The notes: generated from the letters alone by a model not told the origin. Shown: positions 37,142-52,792, numbered from the stretch's first letter. The stretch: DNA of 64,000 nt from Daphnia carinata (GCF_022539665.2 NC_081336.1:3984221-4048220), one strand, 5' to 3'. Program-made: numbers and translations.

Positions 37142-37681
37142 AAGACCGTTAGGGCTGGAACCGTAAAGTGTTTCTTTTGTTCAAAACGTAGCCTGAAGGG
37201 TTCCGGTACAGTTTTTCTTTTTTTTTTTTATTTTGTTCCCTATCAACCGTCTAGAGTGGTTCACTTTTTAATTTCATTGCGTCCTATCTAATATATACAC
37301 ACATGGAAGCTATTTTATGTGTTACCATTTTTTTTTTTTTTTTTTTACTTTTTCCCCGCCGGGACTTTTTTTTTTTTTTCTTTCGGGAGTTGGACCAGAC
37401 AAAAAAAAAAAAATATGAAACGATTTTCATTGCAAATAACAGATTAGAAGCCATTGACAAAAACGCAGCGTCCAAACGAAAAAAAAAAAAAAAGAAAAAA
37501 AAAAAGAATTGATTGCGAATAATAAAACAAAAAGGGAAGTGAAAAAAGCTCGTTGTCGTCAATCAATTATAAAACACGCAGGTGTCAAACATTCCTGGAA
37601 AATTGAGCGACGAACACACGTAACCTGACAGGTGGCTTCTTCTTTTTGCCCACTTCGCATTTACTCTGACATTTTCAAATT

Positions 37682-37716
<35 letters not shown>

Positions 37717-40407
37717 CTTTTGCGGTAGAACATGCCATTATTCTTCCGTTCACTCACCCCCCCATCCCCCCTCCAATCAATTTTTTCCAGAAATAATAAA
37801 AAATAATAATAATATAGAGTCATTAGTTTCGTGAGAGCTCCCCCCCCCCCCCTCCGTCTCCCACTTTTGAAATAGACATTCAAAACCGGATCAAACTTTT
37901 TGGGGGGGATTTTTTTTTTTTTTTGAAACGCCGATAACAAAAAAAAAAAAAAAAAAATGGGGGGGTCCAAACTATTATTAATCGGCTTTCTTTCATCCGC
38001 TCTATCTTTCATGTTTTTTTGTTTTTTGTTTTATTTCGGATTTTTTCCCCTTCAAGGAATGGATAATCATCATTTGTTAGCAAACCAAGGTCGGAGCCCC
38101 GTGTGTTTTCATAAACGGCGTAACATATATATATATATATATTCTTTTGAGACTCTCTTTTTTTTTTTTCTTTTTGACATTGTCTCCTTAAATAAAAAAA
38201 AAAAAAAAAGGAAAATTTTTAAATATAAATTTTCATCCTTGTTCATTTTTTTTTGTTTTCTTTTTACGTTCTCTGTTTTTTTGTGTGTGTGTTGTTTCTC
38301 TTGAGCTTATTTTAATTGGACGCATCATTCATCAAGCGGCCCTGTCATCGCGCATCCGCATTCGACCACATTCTATAAATCCGGTTGGGGGTCGGGCGCG
38401 ATCGCCTCCCCCCTCCCCTTTAGCCACCCTATCGCCTCCTATCCGCCACGGGACGGGCAAAAATAAAAGAGAAGGGCGCGACACTTTTAGCAAAATCATT
38501 TTGTTTCGCCATCTTTATTTTTATTTTTTTATTTTTATTCTTTCCGATTTTCTACAATTCCTCCTCTTCCCTTTTTTTTTTTTTAAATATTTCCATCGCA
38601 TTTCTCGTTTTTTTGACCGTGAACGGGAAAAACAAAAAAATAACCGACTACGTCAGAGAAAAAAAAAAAAAAAAGAAGGAGGAGGTGGGGGTTTGTGTTT
38701 GGGTGTCAGTCCGTGACCAATTCTGTCGGCAAAGTGATTCATTTCTCGATTGTATAAATGTTTGAAAACTGCCTGCTTTGCGTATTTCTTTTTTCTTTTT
38801 TTTTTTTCTTTTTTTCCTTTTCCCCCCGTAGTCGATCCCGTCGACGAATTTACATCGGAAATGGAGTCGTTGCCATTCGATGGTTATTGGCCGTACCACG
38901 TCGATACAATCACGTCTTGAAATTGATTGAAGACTTGTCGTAAGTCAAGACAGACTGGCATTTTGAATGGCCAAACATATATTTTTTTTTTTTTTCTTAT
39001 TTATTTCATTTTTTTTTTTTTCGTGTAGTCGTTGTTGTGCGTGAAACTGCCTCTCTCCGTTTTTCTTTAACGATTCGCTGATTTGCGATTCAAATTTCTG
39101 TACCGATGGATTCACTTCGAATGAGGAGGGCAAAAAGGACGGGGGGAATTTTCACGCCATTCCGTGTGGCCCGGTAGACGGCGCTTACACGTTCCACCAG
39201 CTTTGATAAACAAAACACAAGTAAGGCGGATGTGTGTCTTACCTGGCGTCGATGGAGGCGAACTTCATGTCCATGTTGTGAACGGAGGTGAAAATATTGG
39301 TGGCTCCCTGGACGACGCATTCGCGGGTCTCCGGCATGGCCACCGGTGTGCAGGTGGCGATCAGCACCGGTTCGTTCCGCGTGCACAGCGGAAGGTATGA
39401 CACGAAGTGACCCTCTACCAAAATCACCTGTTACGCCACGCATCACGTAACAAAACGAAACAAACAATGTCGTCGATTAGAATCACGAACAAAAAAACAA
39501 ACAAAAAAACAAAAACGGGATATTAAAATATTTTGAAACGTGACATTCCGTCAATGCAATCAATGACGTTGTTTATATTTCTTTTTTTTTTTTTTTTTGG
39601 TGAAATTTCAAAAAGAAATAAATAAGATGAAAGAAAAGAGAAGAAGAAGAAGGATACCTTTTGATCGCCGAAGCGCATCTGCCGTCGAGCGTTGCGCGAA
39701 ACGTTCATGCGACAAAGGAAGATGCGGGCATCGTCGGCCGGCGTGACAACGGCGTGAGGACCAACGACGTTGCCGCCGCTGCTACTTCCAGGCGGTCGCC
39801 CCAGCTCGTTCTGGACGTTCTGATGATCTTGCTTGTCGATAATATCGTACACGCTGTCGCCGTGAATCAGCAAGTCCTCCTGCAATTCAAAATAATAATA
39901 ATAATAATAAATATATATATATATAGAAATTCATAATCATAAAATAGAAAATCGATTTCTCGATTAGTTATGCGCAAACTGACCGACAACCGACGCAATC
40001 TCTTGTTAAAAGTCTACTTTATTTGATTTGATTTTTTTTTTTAGCTGAAGTCCCCTGGATTTTTTCTAGCTTAGACGCCATACACACGGACGCCATTTTT
40101 ATTCAAAGTTAAAAAGACCCTCTATTTTTTTTTTTTTTTTTCCCCCTCTCCAATGGCAAGATTATTCGGCACATAAAGAGATGTTAATCGGCTACAAAGT
40201 TACACTAAAAAAAAAAAAAAAAAAGAAAGAAAAGGAGGGAAGGAGAAAATAAAGGAAAAAGAAAAACTGAATACCAAAGAGAGCGGCCCCAACGTGTGTG
40301 ATGGACCTCTTAAGAAAAATACGACGTACTTGTCCCGATGCATATTACATGTATATAGGCGATCGGCTGTTTGAAAGGATAAGAAAAGTGGAGGGGGGGG
40401 GGAGGGC

Positions 40408-40438
<31 letters not shown>

Positions 40439-43400
40439 AGTTATCTATGTAATACATATAATATATATTTATATACAATGTACAGATAGCGCGCGTCTGT
40501 CTTCTTTTTTTTTTGTTTTGTTTCGTTTGTTCCTCTCTTTTGCGTCGCATATCCCAACCGATTTTTTTTTTTTTTTTTTCCGGACGGGGTCGCAGCGTGA
40601 GAAAAGGACATCATCTCTCGGCGGGAGCGCCGAGTTCGGGCCGGTCTCAACCAAAACCGGCCCGCGGGGATTAAAAGAAAAAAAAAACTCATCAGACGCA
40701 ATCATATAATTTTTTTTTTTCTTCTCTCTCTCTCTTTCTAGTTGGCTACTTTGACCACCTCATCATTTTCAAAAGGGATAGGGCAAATACATATATATAT
40801 ATAAAAAAAATATAATAATCAAATTATATAAAAAAAAAAAAAAAAAAATGTAAGAGAACAAGTTCTTTCTCCTGTTCAAATCTTTTTAATTTCTCGATTG
40901 TGTAGAGATTTTTCCTCTTGACATTATTATACCCACTACCGTGTAACATGCTTATCTCTAATTGATCCGATAATTTGTTCAAAAAAAAAAATAATGAACA
41001 ATTATCATTGACCCTCTTTTAACAACAAATTCAATAAGAAAATGCCAAACATATAACAAATTATAAAATAAAGTCAGACGAAAAAGAAGGAAAAAAAAAA
41101 AAAGAGTTAAAGAAAAAAAAAAAAATAAAAATTCTAAAATAGTTTTCCCCCCAGATGTTGAATGACGCCCCAGAGAGAGAAGAAGATCTTCTTCTTAAGT
41201 CTCGCGGGCCCTTACGTTACGTATTGAGCGGGGGGGTCCCAACCACCACCACCACCACCACACAACATATAAATAAATAACAAATATATATTACATAGAT
41301 ATGTTGCACGTATATATATATATATGTATGTATCTAACGTGTACGTATCTAAAATGCGGCGCCCCACGCTTAACATAATCCATTCATTTCGATGCGAGCA
41401 AGATATCAAAGCGAGCGCTGGGGAAAAAAAGAAAAAAAAATGAAAAGAGGAAACAAGAACGAGATGGAAAAAAAAAAAACAAGTAAAGAAACGTATTGGA
41501 ACTCGCGACTGTTTCTCATAGCGTTCAAAAACATAAACCCCGTTTTCAACCCATACATTTTCATCCGCATTTTGATAAACAAAACACAGAAAAAAAAAAA
41601 AAAAAAAAAAAAAAAAGGAAGATTTGAGAACTCAGCGCCATATGACGGAGCTGTACTGGAATGTGGTGCATATTGTTGTCTGGAACTTTTTTTTTTTTTT
41701 TTTTTTTCGTAAACATTCCATACAGCCCGTGAATATGGAGTTCTCCTTTTTATTCTTCATCTTATACATTTTTTTTTTTTTTTTGGTCTGTCTCTTTTGC
41801 CCACACAACATCTCAGAATGTGTACCTCACATAAGACCTTCGAAATAAAATCTCACACCTTTTGAGTATGAAAAAAAAAAGAAAAAGAAATGGTGATTTG
41901 TTGTTGTGATAAGATGAATGACCTGCTTGCCGCTCGGCTGGCTACTATCTATACAATATACAGAGTATATAGCACAAATAGAACCCACTAAAAAAAAAAA
42001 AAAAGAAAGACACCCCCCCCCCTCCTTTTGCATATCCTCTTTTAGTTCTCCTCAATAGTCTTGTTAGAAGCTGCCACTCGTTGACGTTCCAAAGCTTTTT
42101 TTTTTTTTTTTTCTAGTACGCAAAGCCAAGATCCAGCACATGTATCCACACTCTATTTTTTTTTTTTCTTTAATTCACGGACACATACACACACAAAAAA
42201 ACGAGAAGACTAAGAATGAATAATAATAATAATAATAATAAAAAAAAAGTAAAGCAACAGCAGCCAAAAGAGATAAGGAATCATGGCTGCTGCTGTTCCA
42301 GCTGTCCTTTTTTTTTTTTTTTTTTCTTCCTTCTTCAAAACTTGCTAAAATGTGCTGAGCTCATCCATCACCACCAACCTTCTTTCTGAGGCTAACACTT
42401 GCAGCCAAACAGAACAGGCAATTTGTAGCCAGTCCCATTTCCCCTCTCTTTCCTTTCTCATTCGTCTATTGATATAGTTTTGCTTTTCATTTTTTTTTTT
42501 TTTTTTAAAGAATTTATATATCCATTGGCAAAAAAAAAAAAAAATTGTATAGAGAACTCTACTGGTTACATCAGCGACCGGTTTTTTTTTTATGTACCTT
42601 CATAGCCCACAGTACCGCCTGGCTACCCAATTAAAGCCGGATTATGGAATTCTACTACGTTTGTACTGTGGGAGCCATACACACACAAAAAAAAGAGGGG
42701 GGGGGGGGAGAATAAAGAAAGATGACAGACGACGGACAAGTGGAAATGATCTGCATAAATAGGAGGACAAACTAGAATAAATAAAAATAGAAAGTATTTA
42801 TTTTAAATAAAAGTTGAAGAGATTGCGTCGGAGAACGGGCAGGCCCGTCACGGGAGGTGCGCAAGGATCAACACGGTGAATGACACATCTCAAAAAAAAA
42901 AATGGGCTTTTTTTTTTTTTTTCTTCTTCTTTAAAGGCAAAGATTAAGAACGGCCGAGAGGGTTATGACGCAAAGGGACCACAACAAAGGCCAATGTTGC
43001 AACCGGGCAGAACAAACTGTGTCCTCCTCATTTCGATTTCCATCCGTCCATTTTTCTTATCCCGTTTTTCAAATTTTGTAAAAATAAAAAAAAAATAAAA
43101 AAACCTGGTGGCCCGTTGTGTCCGACTACAAATTGGCTGATTTCTCTCTCCTCTTTCAATCAACACAGCAGTCCAAACAAACACCACAGACGGTCTCTGC
43201 GTCCAAGACAAAACGTACGATTCACATCTAAACAACAGCATAAGTGATGACTCTATTTTTTTTGTTTTGTTTTGTTTTGCCTTTCATTTCTCGTTTTGTT
43301 TTGTTTTTTTAAATCTCGCATCTATTACCTTATCACATTTAGAAAAAATAAACAAAAACAGATGCCTGATGGATCGTGTAGTATTGTACGCGTTTCTTCC

Positions 43401-43673
43401 CTTTTTGTTTTTGTTTGCCTCAAGTGAACGGGCGCCCCGTTCATATTCGTACGTTACGAGCACCGGTGGAAGAAGAAGCAGCAAGCGTGGGAACAGGCGC
43501 CCTCTCATCCTGCTCCCACTCGACCACTCTTCTTGACTCGAAACATTATATATATATATTTTTTTTTTTTTTTTTTTTTTTGCATTTTCAAAACAAACAC
43601 AGAGACGGGAAAAAAAAAAAAAAAAAGGAAGAAGAACAACACACTTTAATTGCACTCCGGTGCATGTCTTACG

Positions 43674-43705
<32 letters not shown>

Positions 43706-44349
43706 GAAATACCTGCCCTGATGATACGTAGAGAGAGCCCACCATCAGCACCTAATTCTGAAACCCTTGCGCATATATACATATTCATTCTCGAAAAATA
43801 CCCTCATGCGCTCGCGTATAAACGCCATCAAATAAAACGGGCTTTCTCCATCATCATTCCCAGCTCGCTATTTTATTTTATTTTATTTTTTTTTTAATAG
43901 GAGGAGGAGCTTCATTTTTCTTAACGGTGCGTTGCTAACGAGTCGAAGCATTTGACAAGCGCGAATTTTCAACAAGAAAATGGATGCTTAAAAAAAAAAA
44001 AAATCAAATCACTTACCATGGAGTGCCCGAGGTATTCGGCGGCGTTGTCGGATATGTAGAGGAGCTTGCCGTTTTGTGTCATCATCATGAGGAAACCGTT
44101 CATCGCCTGGACACGCAAAAAAAAAAAAAAAAAAAAATGTATTCATTTTCGAACTAGTTCTATCGTTTGACTTTGCATTTCAAAAAGAAAGAACAAAAAC
44201 AAAAAAAAACAAAAAGAACGATTCAATGAAATAAAAAAACTAAAAGGAAAGCTTCCATTTAAGAAAGAAAAATGGCTCCACTTGGCCTTTTGAGAAAATA
44301 TAAATCACGTCATCATCAATATTTAAAGCACGATGATTGAACCGGAGCT

Positions 44350-44387
<38 letters not shown>

Positions 44388-44468
44388 ATATATATATATA
44401 TATAAAAAAGAAAAGGAACAGAAATAGAAACAGAAAAAGAAACACGGCGCGTATATGATTCCGGTTTG

Positions 44469-44504
<36 letters not shown>

Positions 44505-45867
44505 AAGAGCGTGATTTACGATCCATTAAATAAGATAAGAAATAAAAGAAAAAGAAGACCAAAGAAAAAGGAGACCCCCCTCTGCAAAGTTATTCTTTTT
44601 GATTTTTCTCTTTTTCCGTTCTCCTCCTTCTAGAGAGTCCGTCCTCCTCTCATTGTGAATAAAAAAAAAAAAAAAAGAAAAGAAAACGAGGGTTTTGTAT
44701 TGTGTGTGCGAGCGGCATTTTCAACAGTGACATGAGAATACTGGCGGTGATGCCGAGAGATTCTTGTTTCTTTTTTTTTTTTCTATATATATATATATAT
44801 ATCTAATCTTGCTAACCCTTCCCACTCAAATATATGGAACTGGGCCCGGCCGTTCGGCGGCCTCGGCTCAATGTTTCTCTCTCTCTTTCTCTGTTGGCCG
44901 TACGCTCCGACCCTTGCGCAAACGACCGAGTTGTGGGTGGCGACCGGCGGGACTGCGCGATATTACAACATGCAAATGAATCTCCCGCGTCGCGCTTCCC
45001 ATCCGACTCTTTATTCTTTTTTTTTTTTTTTTTTTTTTTTTTACCTTCTTCGTTACATCTAACAAGAACTTGCCCTCCCTTTCTCGCACTGCTATTCATT
45101 TTTTTTTTTTTTTTTTTGTGTTTTGTTTTGTTTCGCTTTTTTTTTCTTTCCTCCCCTCGTAGAGCCCAGTCGTTTTTTGATTTAAAAGCGGCCGCGCCAA
45201 AAATGAAATAAAATAAAAATAAAATAAAATAAAACCAGAACGAGTTCAATCGACTTAAATAAGGTCGCCGTCTGTGTGTGTGTGTGTGTTGTGTGTGTGC
45301 AACTCGCCCACAGTTTCGGCATCATGTACATGTTTTTTTTTTTTAAAGCGATCTCGTAAAGACATACACAGAAATGTGTAACGACGTTTCTTTAACTGGA
45401 GAAGGCAGGGCACCTTTGACCTCCCTACCATTTTGCAGGGACAAAAGAAACAAGATTCGTTCGTTCAATAAAATATATATATATATATATATTTTTCAAA
45501 CGAAAGTGGCATCGGGAAAAAAGAAAGAAAGAAATGTATGAAAAGACTCGTAAATAATGTCGATACGGCGACCTTAAAAAAATAATAATAATAATAATAA
45601 TCCCGGATTTAGAACTCTTGTTTCTTTTATTGCCACGTGTGGGCGGGAGTTAAGTGAACGAGGCCGAGGTAACCCCCGCATAAATAAACAGACGAAGAAA
45701 AGCGAGAGAGAGAGAGAGAGAGAGAAAACCAAAACAATAAACAATAATCTCATCTCCCATTTGTGCAGGCAAAGCAAAATTCAGCAATCGTGTTGCGCAT
45801 TGGTTTCGGGGCCTTTTAACGTTAGTCTCTTTGTTTCCTGAAGAAACGCGATATCCACCATCATTTC

Positions 45868-45899
<32 letters not shown>

Positions 45900-46791
45900 C
45901 TCTTCGTAGTTTTTTTTTTTTTCCAACCGAATGAAAATGACCGACTAACGATGACTTCATCTGACTCGATTCTTCTTCTTTTTTTTTTTTTTACCTTGGC
46001 CGAGCCGTACCCATTTTGACACAAAACCAAAGCAAAGCCATCGAAGAATTCGAATGGATCTCAAATAGAAAAAGAACAAACAAACAAAAAAAAAACAAAA
46101 TAAAATAAAATAAGAAGAGGCTCTCGGTGCGGGGCAAAACACGCACAACACGCCCCGCCAAAAAAATCAAACATTTGAATTGTTGATGAGAGGTCGGAAC
46201 GCCGTGCGCTATTCAATGAGACAAGGGCGCAATGGTCGCAATACAATCAGCACACGATTTTTTGCCTTGCAGTTTGTTATTTTCCCAACTTAAAAATAAT
46301 AAAAAAAAAAAACATAAACGGGAGAAAACAGCGTGACGTGAGAGATGCGCCAATCGAATCCATCACCCGATCATCGGGCCCATTATCACAAACAAACAAA
46401 ACAAAAAAAAAAAAAAAAAAAAAAAAGAAATAATAAAAAAATTTGCATAGATCGAACCGATAAAAAAAAAAAAAAAAAGTTGGGAGCTGAACCAAACAAG
46501 CACAAACAACGGGCATCCGCAGAAGCAACAATTCCCCCCCTCCCCCTCATATTAAATTGCGGCACGTATTTACCGCGAGTCGGTAGCATCGTGATCATCA
46601 GTTTTAGGGGGGGGGGGGGGGAGAGCCTTTTTCCACCCACTTCGCATCCCGCCGTTGGGGTTGGGCTCTCACCAATGGCAATTATTATAGCGAGAGAGAG
46701 AGAACAGCAAAAAAAAAAAAAAAAAAAAAAATGAAAATGAAGATGAGAAACCGACAACTTCTAAAAGAAAACGTGTGTGCCTCTCTTATTC

Positions 46792-46822
<31 letters not shown>

Positions 46823-47556
46823 ATGACGGCCACGAATGATGTGTTGCAAGTCCGCCGGCTTCTGCGATTGAAATATCAGTTGCGTTCGGGACACGATCGG
46901 CATCGTGATCGCATACGCACAATTACAGACGTTAGTGTTGTATAGGTATACCATGTTTTCTTTCTTTTTTCGATAGATAGGAAGAGGCGCGTAGATGATG
47001 GATATTGCCATTGAAAAAAGAACAACAAAGATACGAGGAGTCCATCTTTTTTCATTATTTTTTACGACCGTCAAAAACGGCCGACGTCTTCAACCTTTCC
47101 AAAAAAAAAAAAAAAAAAAAAAAAAAAAGATTGGAACGCATTCTAACGGATTCCCAATCAACTGTTATGGTTATATGGTGCTGTCGACAAGCCAATCAAG
47201 TTGGAACGAGCGGGGGCAAAACAAACAAAAAACCTGAACTAAATCAAACAAAAAACATTTTTGTTTTCACGCCAGCCAAACAAACAATACAGAAACCATT
47301 AAAGACAAAAAAAAAAAAAAAAAAAAAAAAAAAAACGAATGTTCCCTGCCGTTTTCTTTTTCCCCTTCTGCGCTATCCCCTCTTTTGTTATTTTCCTTTC
47401 GTCATTAGTTTGCCTCACACTGTTTGGCGTCCTTAAAAGAAAAAAAAAAAAAAGAAACGACCTCATCCTAATTTCACGCTATCGTCAATCATTTTCGATT
47501 CTCTTCACCTCATATTATTAGCCCACATATCTACGTCTATCAGTCTATCAACATTT

Positions 47557-47593
<37 letters not shown>

Positions 47594-49006
47594 ATTCTAA
47601 AAAAAAAAACAAAAAAACCCTGATGCAAATACAACACTTTCAAAAAATAAAATCAAATACAAGAACCGATTCAAGTGTTGGACCGGACCTTGAGGCCATT
47701 TCCGGCACTTGAAATCGAGGTTTCCCAACCCTTCGTTTTCTTTGATTGTTCCGAATAGTGTGCGCTGCCATAATTGTCATTTAAACCACAACTCTTAAAA
47801 AGAAAAACAAAAAAAAAAAAAAAAATGATTTGACGTACAGTGCAAAACCTTTTTTCGTGATTGGCAGAGGTTTTTTCGTACAACAATCGATGAACCACGT
47901 TTTACATACAAAAAGAAAAAAAAATGGACGGGGCAAAAAGAAGAGAGGAGAAACGGTGGGGGGAGTTGCACGAACAAAAGGAGCATCTAGAAAAACACGT
48001 GTGCAACGAGCGGGGTCTAAGAGTAATAATGTGTCCCGAGATTATCTCTGATTCTATCGACTTGTTTCGGGGGTCGTATCGTAAACATTGGGACGAGCCA
48101 ACGAAAACGCACTTTCCGCTGATTTACGACGCGCTGATGGCACTTTGAACAACAACAACAACAACAACAAAAAAAAAAAAAAGAAATAAGACGGAGCACG
48201 TTCAACCCACGCAGGCAGACGTTTCATATGATTATTAACAATAGGGAACGCAACACGGGTGAAAACAGTCATTAAAAAACATAAAAACGAGGTACGAATA
48301 AAAAGATAGATATTTTTTTTTTTCGTAGCGGAGATTTCAATCGCGTTCCAGAAATTGGAAGTGCAAATCAAACTGGGAAGACGAGCGAGAGATGCGCTAT
48401 TGAGATTACATAAGACACCCAACGTTAAAATCATATACGATCAGGACTACGTAAAGCTCTTGCTACATGGTCAATCACTTTGGACAACACGAATCGTTAA
48501 AAACAGAAAAATGGATGGAGAAAACAAAACACATGACTGGCAACTGGATCTCAATGGAAACGTCATCAAAGAGTTTGTGGACTAATGAGTATGGCAAATC
48601 GGCGTGCACGGACACCAACGATTGTTTTGAACAGGCCGAAAAGAAAAAGAAAAAAATTCAAAAATGGCCAAACCGGTCACACCGTGAACACGTTATTTGC
48701 TATAAAAAAAAAAAACAAAAAACAACAAACAAACAAGAATTGCTTTGACCACCCCTGTCAAACTGCAATCGTCGTCATAATGGCCCGAAATTGAAAAGCA
48801 AAAAAAAAATGGACGATGATGACATCCCCCTGATGGAATTCCAAACAACCCTCAAACTACGTCTTGAAAACAAAAAAACAAAAAACAAAAAAAAAAGAGA
48901 AAATACTACACGAAATCCGTATAAAGACATAAGAATTTCAAATATTCTCGTACGATTTTGACGATGAACGTCTTGAAAAGAAAGCAGAATTTTTCAAAAA
49001 CTCCCC

Positions 49007-49039
<33 letters not shown>

Positions 49040-50180
49040 GATATGTTCACAACTCAATGATCTATGGGGTTTTGTTTTGAAAGAAACAAGAGCTTCGATA
49101 TAGCCGTGGCAAAAGGGAAGAAGAACTCTCAACAGCTTTTGACTGATGGTTTGTGTCCTCTCATTAAACAGGGCATTTGTACATTAGGAGCGATGCGATT
49201 TGAAGGTATTTACACGAGACGTCATCATCTTATGAGAAGATAAACAATAACGGCGCTTTGAAAGCCAAAAACGAAACGAATAATAAATGAAAAATCTCAA
49301 CAAGAATAACAAGAAAGAAAACAAAACAAAACCGGTTAAGGTATATAAGGCCAACCGGCTCTCCCCAACTTCTCTTCGCTCCGATTTTCTCACGGCTCTG
49401 TTTGATTAAGATAAGGAGGGGAAAAGCTCATTATGCATAAATACGAAAACAAAAAAAAAAAAAAAAAAAAAAAAAAAAACAAAAAAAAAAAAAAAAAACA
49501 ACAACAACTCGCGAGAGTTAGAGATGATGGTTACCCGCGTTTATATACACTGCGCGTTCACAAAATGAAAGAAGACGCGGCCCTTTTTTTGTGTGTGTGT
49601 GTGTGTGTGGAAAACCCTTTAACAAATGAAAAAGGCGGGCAGCCGTGCGGTTAAACGAATCCTCCATCCGCCGCTTGCGATATAAGAAGCCACGGCTGCA
49701 ATGCATACTCCATCATCAAAACGTATATATAAGTCCCGAAAAAAAAAAAAGAAGAAGAGGAAGAGAATGACGACAACTGAACGGCGTGCGCTGCGCCCGT
49801 ATGTGTTGTGTGCGCGCGCAGTATTATTTAAATAACGCCGCATCGCTATAATTAAGGGGGCCAGGCAGAAGCACGGCCATCCGGCATCAATGCGCTGCTC
49901 GTGAGCCAAACCGAACGGTGCCCGACACACAAAAACAAATACGAAAAAAAAAAAAAAATAGATTTTTTTAAACAAAAGTGGGGAATAAAAAAACATTGCC
50001 GTTTTTTTTTTTTTTTAAGTTTTTAAGAAATCAAAAAGAAATCGAGACGAATCAATCAACCGCTTTGCCGGCCCACTGTCGTCAAGTGGGTGGAAGAGGA
50101 GGAGCAGTGATGGAACAATAAGAATAATCAAGCAGACGAGAAAAAAAAAAAAAAGTTAAGTGTTCCAGACAATGTCCCGG

Positions 50181-50211
<31 letters not shown>

Positions 50212-51038
50212 GATTTACTTTCTTATACGTCTTATTTTCATTCACTCACTTATCGCCTTGAATTCCGTTGTCTGAAATCTCTTACACAAATTCTTTTTTT
50301 TTTTTTTTTTTTTTTTTTGAAAGAAAAGGTGAACGCATAATAGAATCTCGTCTATTCTTTTCCCTCTCTTTTTATTTATCAATTTTTTTTTTTATTATAT
50401 GGGGGAGGGGGGGGGGGAGCTCCGGTTTGGGCTACAAGAAAAATTGGGTCCAGACGGAAATGGGTATGCAGACGAAGCATTTTTTTTTTTTTTTTTTTGT
50501 AACATAGAAAAACTGGCGCTAAAATGTGGAGCATATTGCCACACATTCACTAAGGGAGCGTGTACAAAAAAAAAAAAAAAAAAAAAAAAAATGAATCGAG
50601 GAGTGAGAGGAGGTGATTGAACGAGGTCGACTCGTTCAAATTTTCTCTTCTCAAAGTCATCAAAAGCTGATCACTGGCCAAGTGCCTTACGCATATTCAT
50701 TTGCCTCTTTCGAATTGTTATAACAAAAAAAACAAAAAAACAATCTGTTGATTACGTGGGACGTAACGGGTCAAACGCAGGGGCAGCCTCTTCAAAACCA
50801 TCAAAGATATGCCAATTTTTTTTTGTTTGTTTGTTTGTTTCTGATTGGGAAACGTGATATGAGATGCGAAAATTCAATCAGATTCATCAGAATGCTTCGT
50901 CGCTTCGATCAACTGACTTAACCAATTTCGAACTTCAGAAAAGGCCACGGCATGATATATCAAGTAAGGGGGGAGGTAAAGGAGGAAGGGCTTATTAGCA
51001 TTTAGAAGAGACCTGGACAAATTGAAACACTAATAAAA

Positions 51039-51069
<31 letters not shown>

Positions 51070-51774
51070 TATCCAGGGCACGTCAACTGTTTTTTGTTTA
51101 ATCTCGTTATTTATTACATTTTCCCATTTGTCTCGAAATGGTGAAACGGCAAAAGAAAAGTAAAAAAAAAAAAAAAAGGACCCAGCGGGATCCGCGCACG
51201 GGTCCCGCTTCATCGATGCGCGCACACAGCAGCCAAATATTAAAAAGGAAAAAAAAAAAAAATAGAAGCAAACGTCCTTCTTCAAAACTATCGACTGCCA
51301 CATTTTCTTATGTGGCGCACGTTTAGTGTCGTAAAAAAAAAAAAAACCGAAAACATTTTAAGATTTTTTTTTCTTTTTTGAACCTCATAATGCCATGCAA
51401 ATGAATCCGCTCCTATTCATACAATACATGCGTTATACTATATCAGTGTGTGTGTGTGTCTATTTCTTGAGGCATACACACACACACACACACACCGGGT
51501 AGGGAAAAAAAAACAAAAACGGATGGGAATGTTTGTTTTTCGGAAATACCAAAGGTGCGTGCGTCTTACGGAAATCTCCGGGGCCAAACTTGAAACAAAA
51601 TAAAAACAAACAGACTCTCTCACACACACATAAAAAGGGATGGCAAAAGTCATCCCGAAAAAGAGTGATGACGATAATGACCGGTACCGAACCTCTGCCT
51701 TTGGGGGCCTTCATCGTTTTCTTCTACGTGTTACACATAATAAGGCACACCATAGCGCAACTCTTTGCGTAAGA

Positions 51775-51819
<45 letters not shown>

Positions 51820-52298
51820 GCTGTGCGTGTGTTTTCAATACTGAGCAGCCCGGGAGATAAGAGAGGGGCGAATGAATTCAACTGTTATACATTGTTCTAA
51901 ACAACTGTCTTTTTATTTTGTTTGATTTGTCATTGGCATTTTGTCTTTCTGATGACGTCAAACCGAATTTTAGAAAAGAAAAAAAAAACGTGAATTGATG
52001 CGTCACATTTCGGAGAAGAAAAACGTTGATCTATTGATTGTCATTGTTTCGATTTGAAAATTGCGTACGAGGTTGTAGACTACGACTGAGCTCTTTATTA
52101 TTTTATTTTATTTTAGTTTTTTTTTCAAAGAGAATCGTCGCGTTTAGTGGACCGCGTCCGATTGTTAAAGTCTTAACAAACAGTTTCATTCACGATTGAA
52201 CATTGCGGGGTGGGCTCCCCCTTTTTTTTTTTTTTTTTTTTTTTCGAGAAGGGTAGCGTCTCAATTTTCATAATGAGAAAAATACGATTTTCCAAAAG

Positions 52299-52329
<31 letters not shown>

Positions 52330-52643
52330 CGGAGGAACTGCGACAAAACTAAAGACATCCGGGTCTCTGGTCTCCTCATCATCAAGGTTAATAGCCGACA
52401 AAATTTTCAAAACAAAATAAATAAACAAAGAGCCTAAATGTTTTTTTTTTTTTTTTAGCCGCAGACAGCGTACACATCCACGCACACAACAATAGTTTCC
52501 CCCCCCCCCTCCCGTCTGTCTCGTGAAAGAATAAACGCTCAACAAAAGCCTGCCATTTTTTTTTTGATTTTTTAAAAGGCGTTTCGCATTGCAATTCTCT
52601 GATTTCTTTATCTCCTCGTTTTCGCTTCATTTCTTTTCTCTCT

Positions 52644-52678
<35 letters not shown>

Positions 52679-52792
52679 GAACAGCTTTCGTTAGTTTTTT
52701 TTTTTTTTGACGATCAATCTCCCCGCGCCTTGTTTTCTTTTGCCTAAAAAAAAAGAGAATTCAAATTTTCTTACTCATTTTTTGTGTTTTTA

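Larger units (their letters stand above)
35440..39242 (-). other. dys: Intron of the dysfusion-like gene, simple-repeat-rich
   Basis: The donor follows ...GACGCCAG at 39243 and the acceptor precedes 35439. The interior contains many A- and T-runs of 10-30, a (TAA)n run and C-runs. No nested gene was seen; reported frames are made of Lys/Phe homopolymers. Confidence 0.75.

Noticed and set aside
38758-38943. Possible extra dysfusion exon around 38840-38940
   Set aside because: The exons at 39243-39427 and 35333-35439 already join in phase within PAS-B with no missing block. The frames here do not match PAS sequence.
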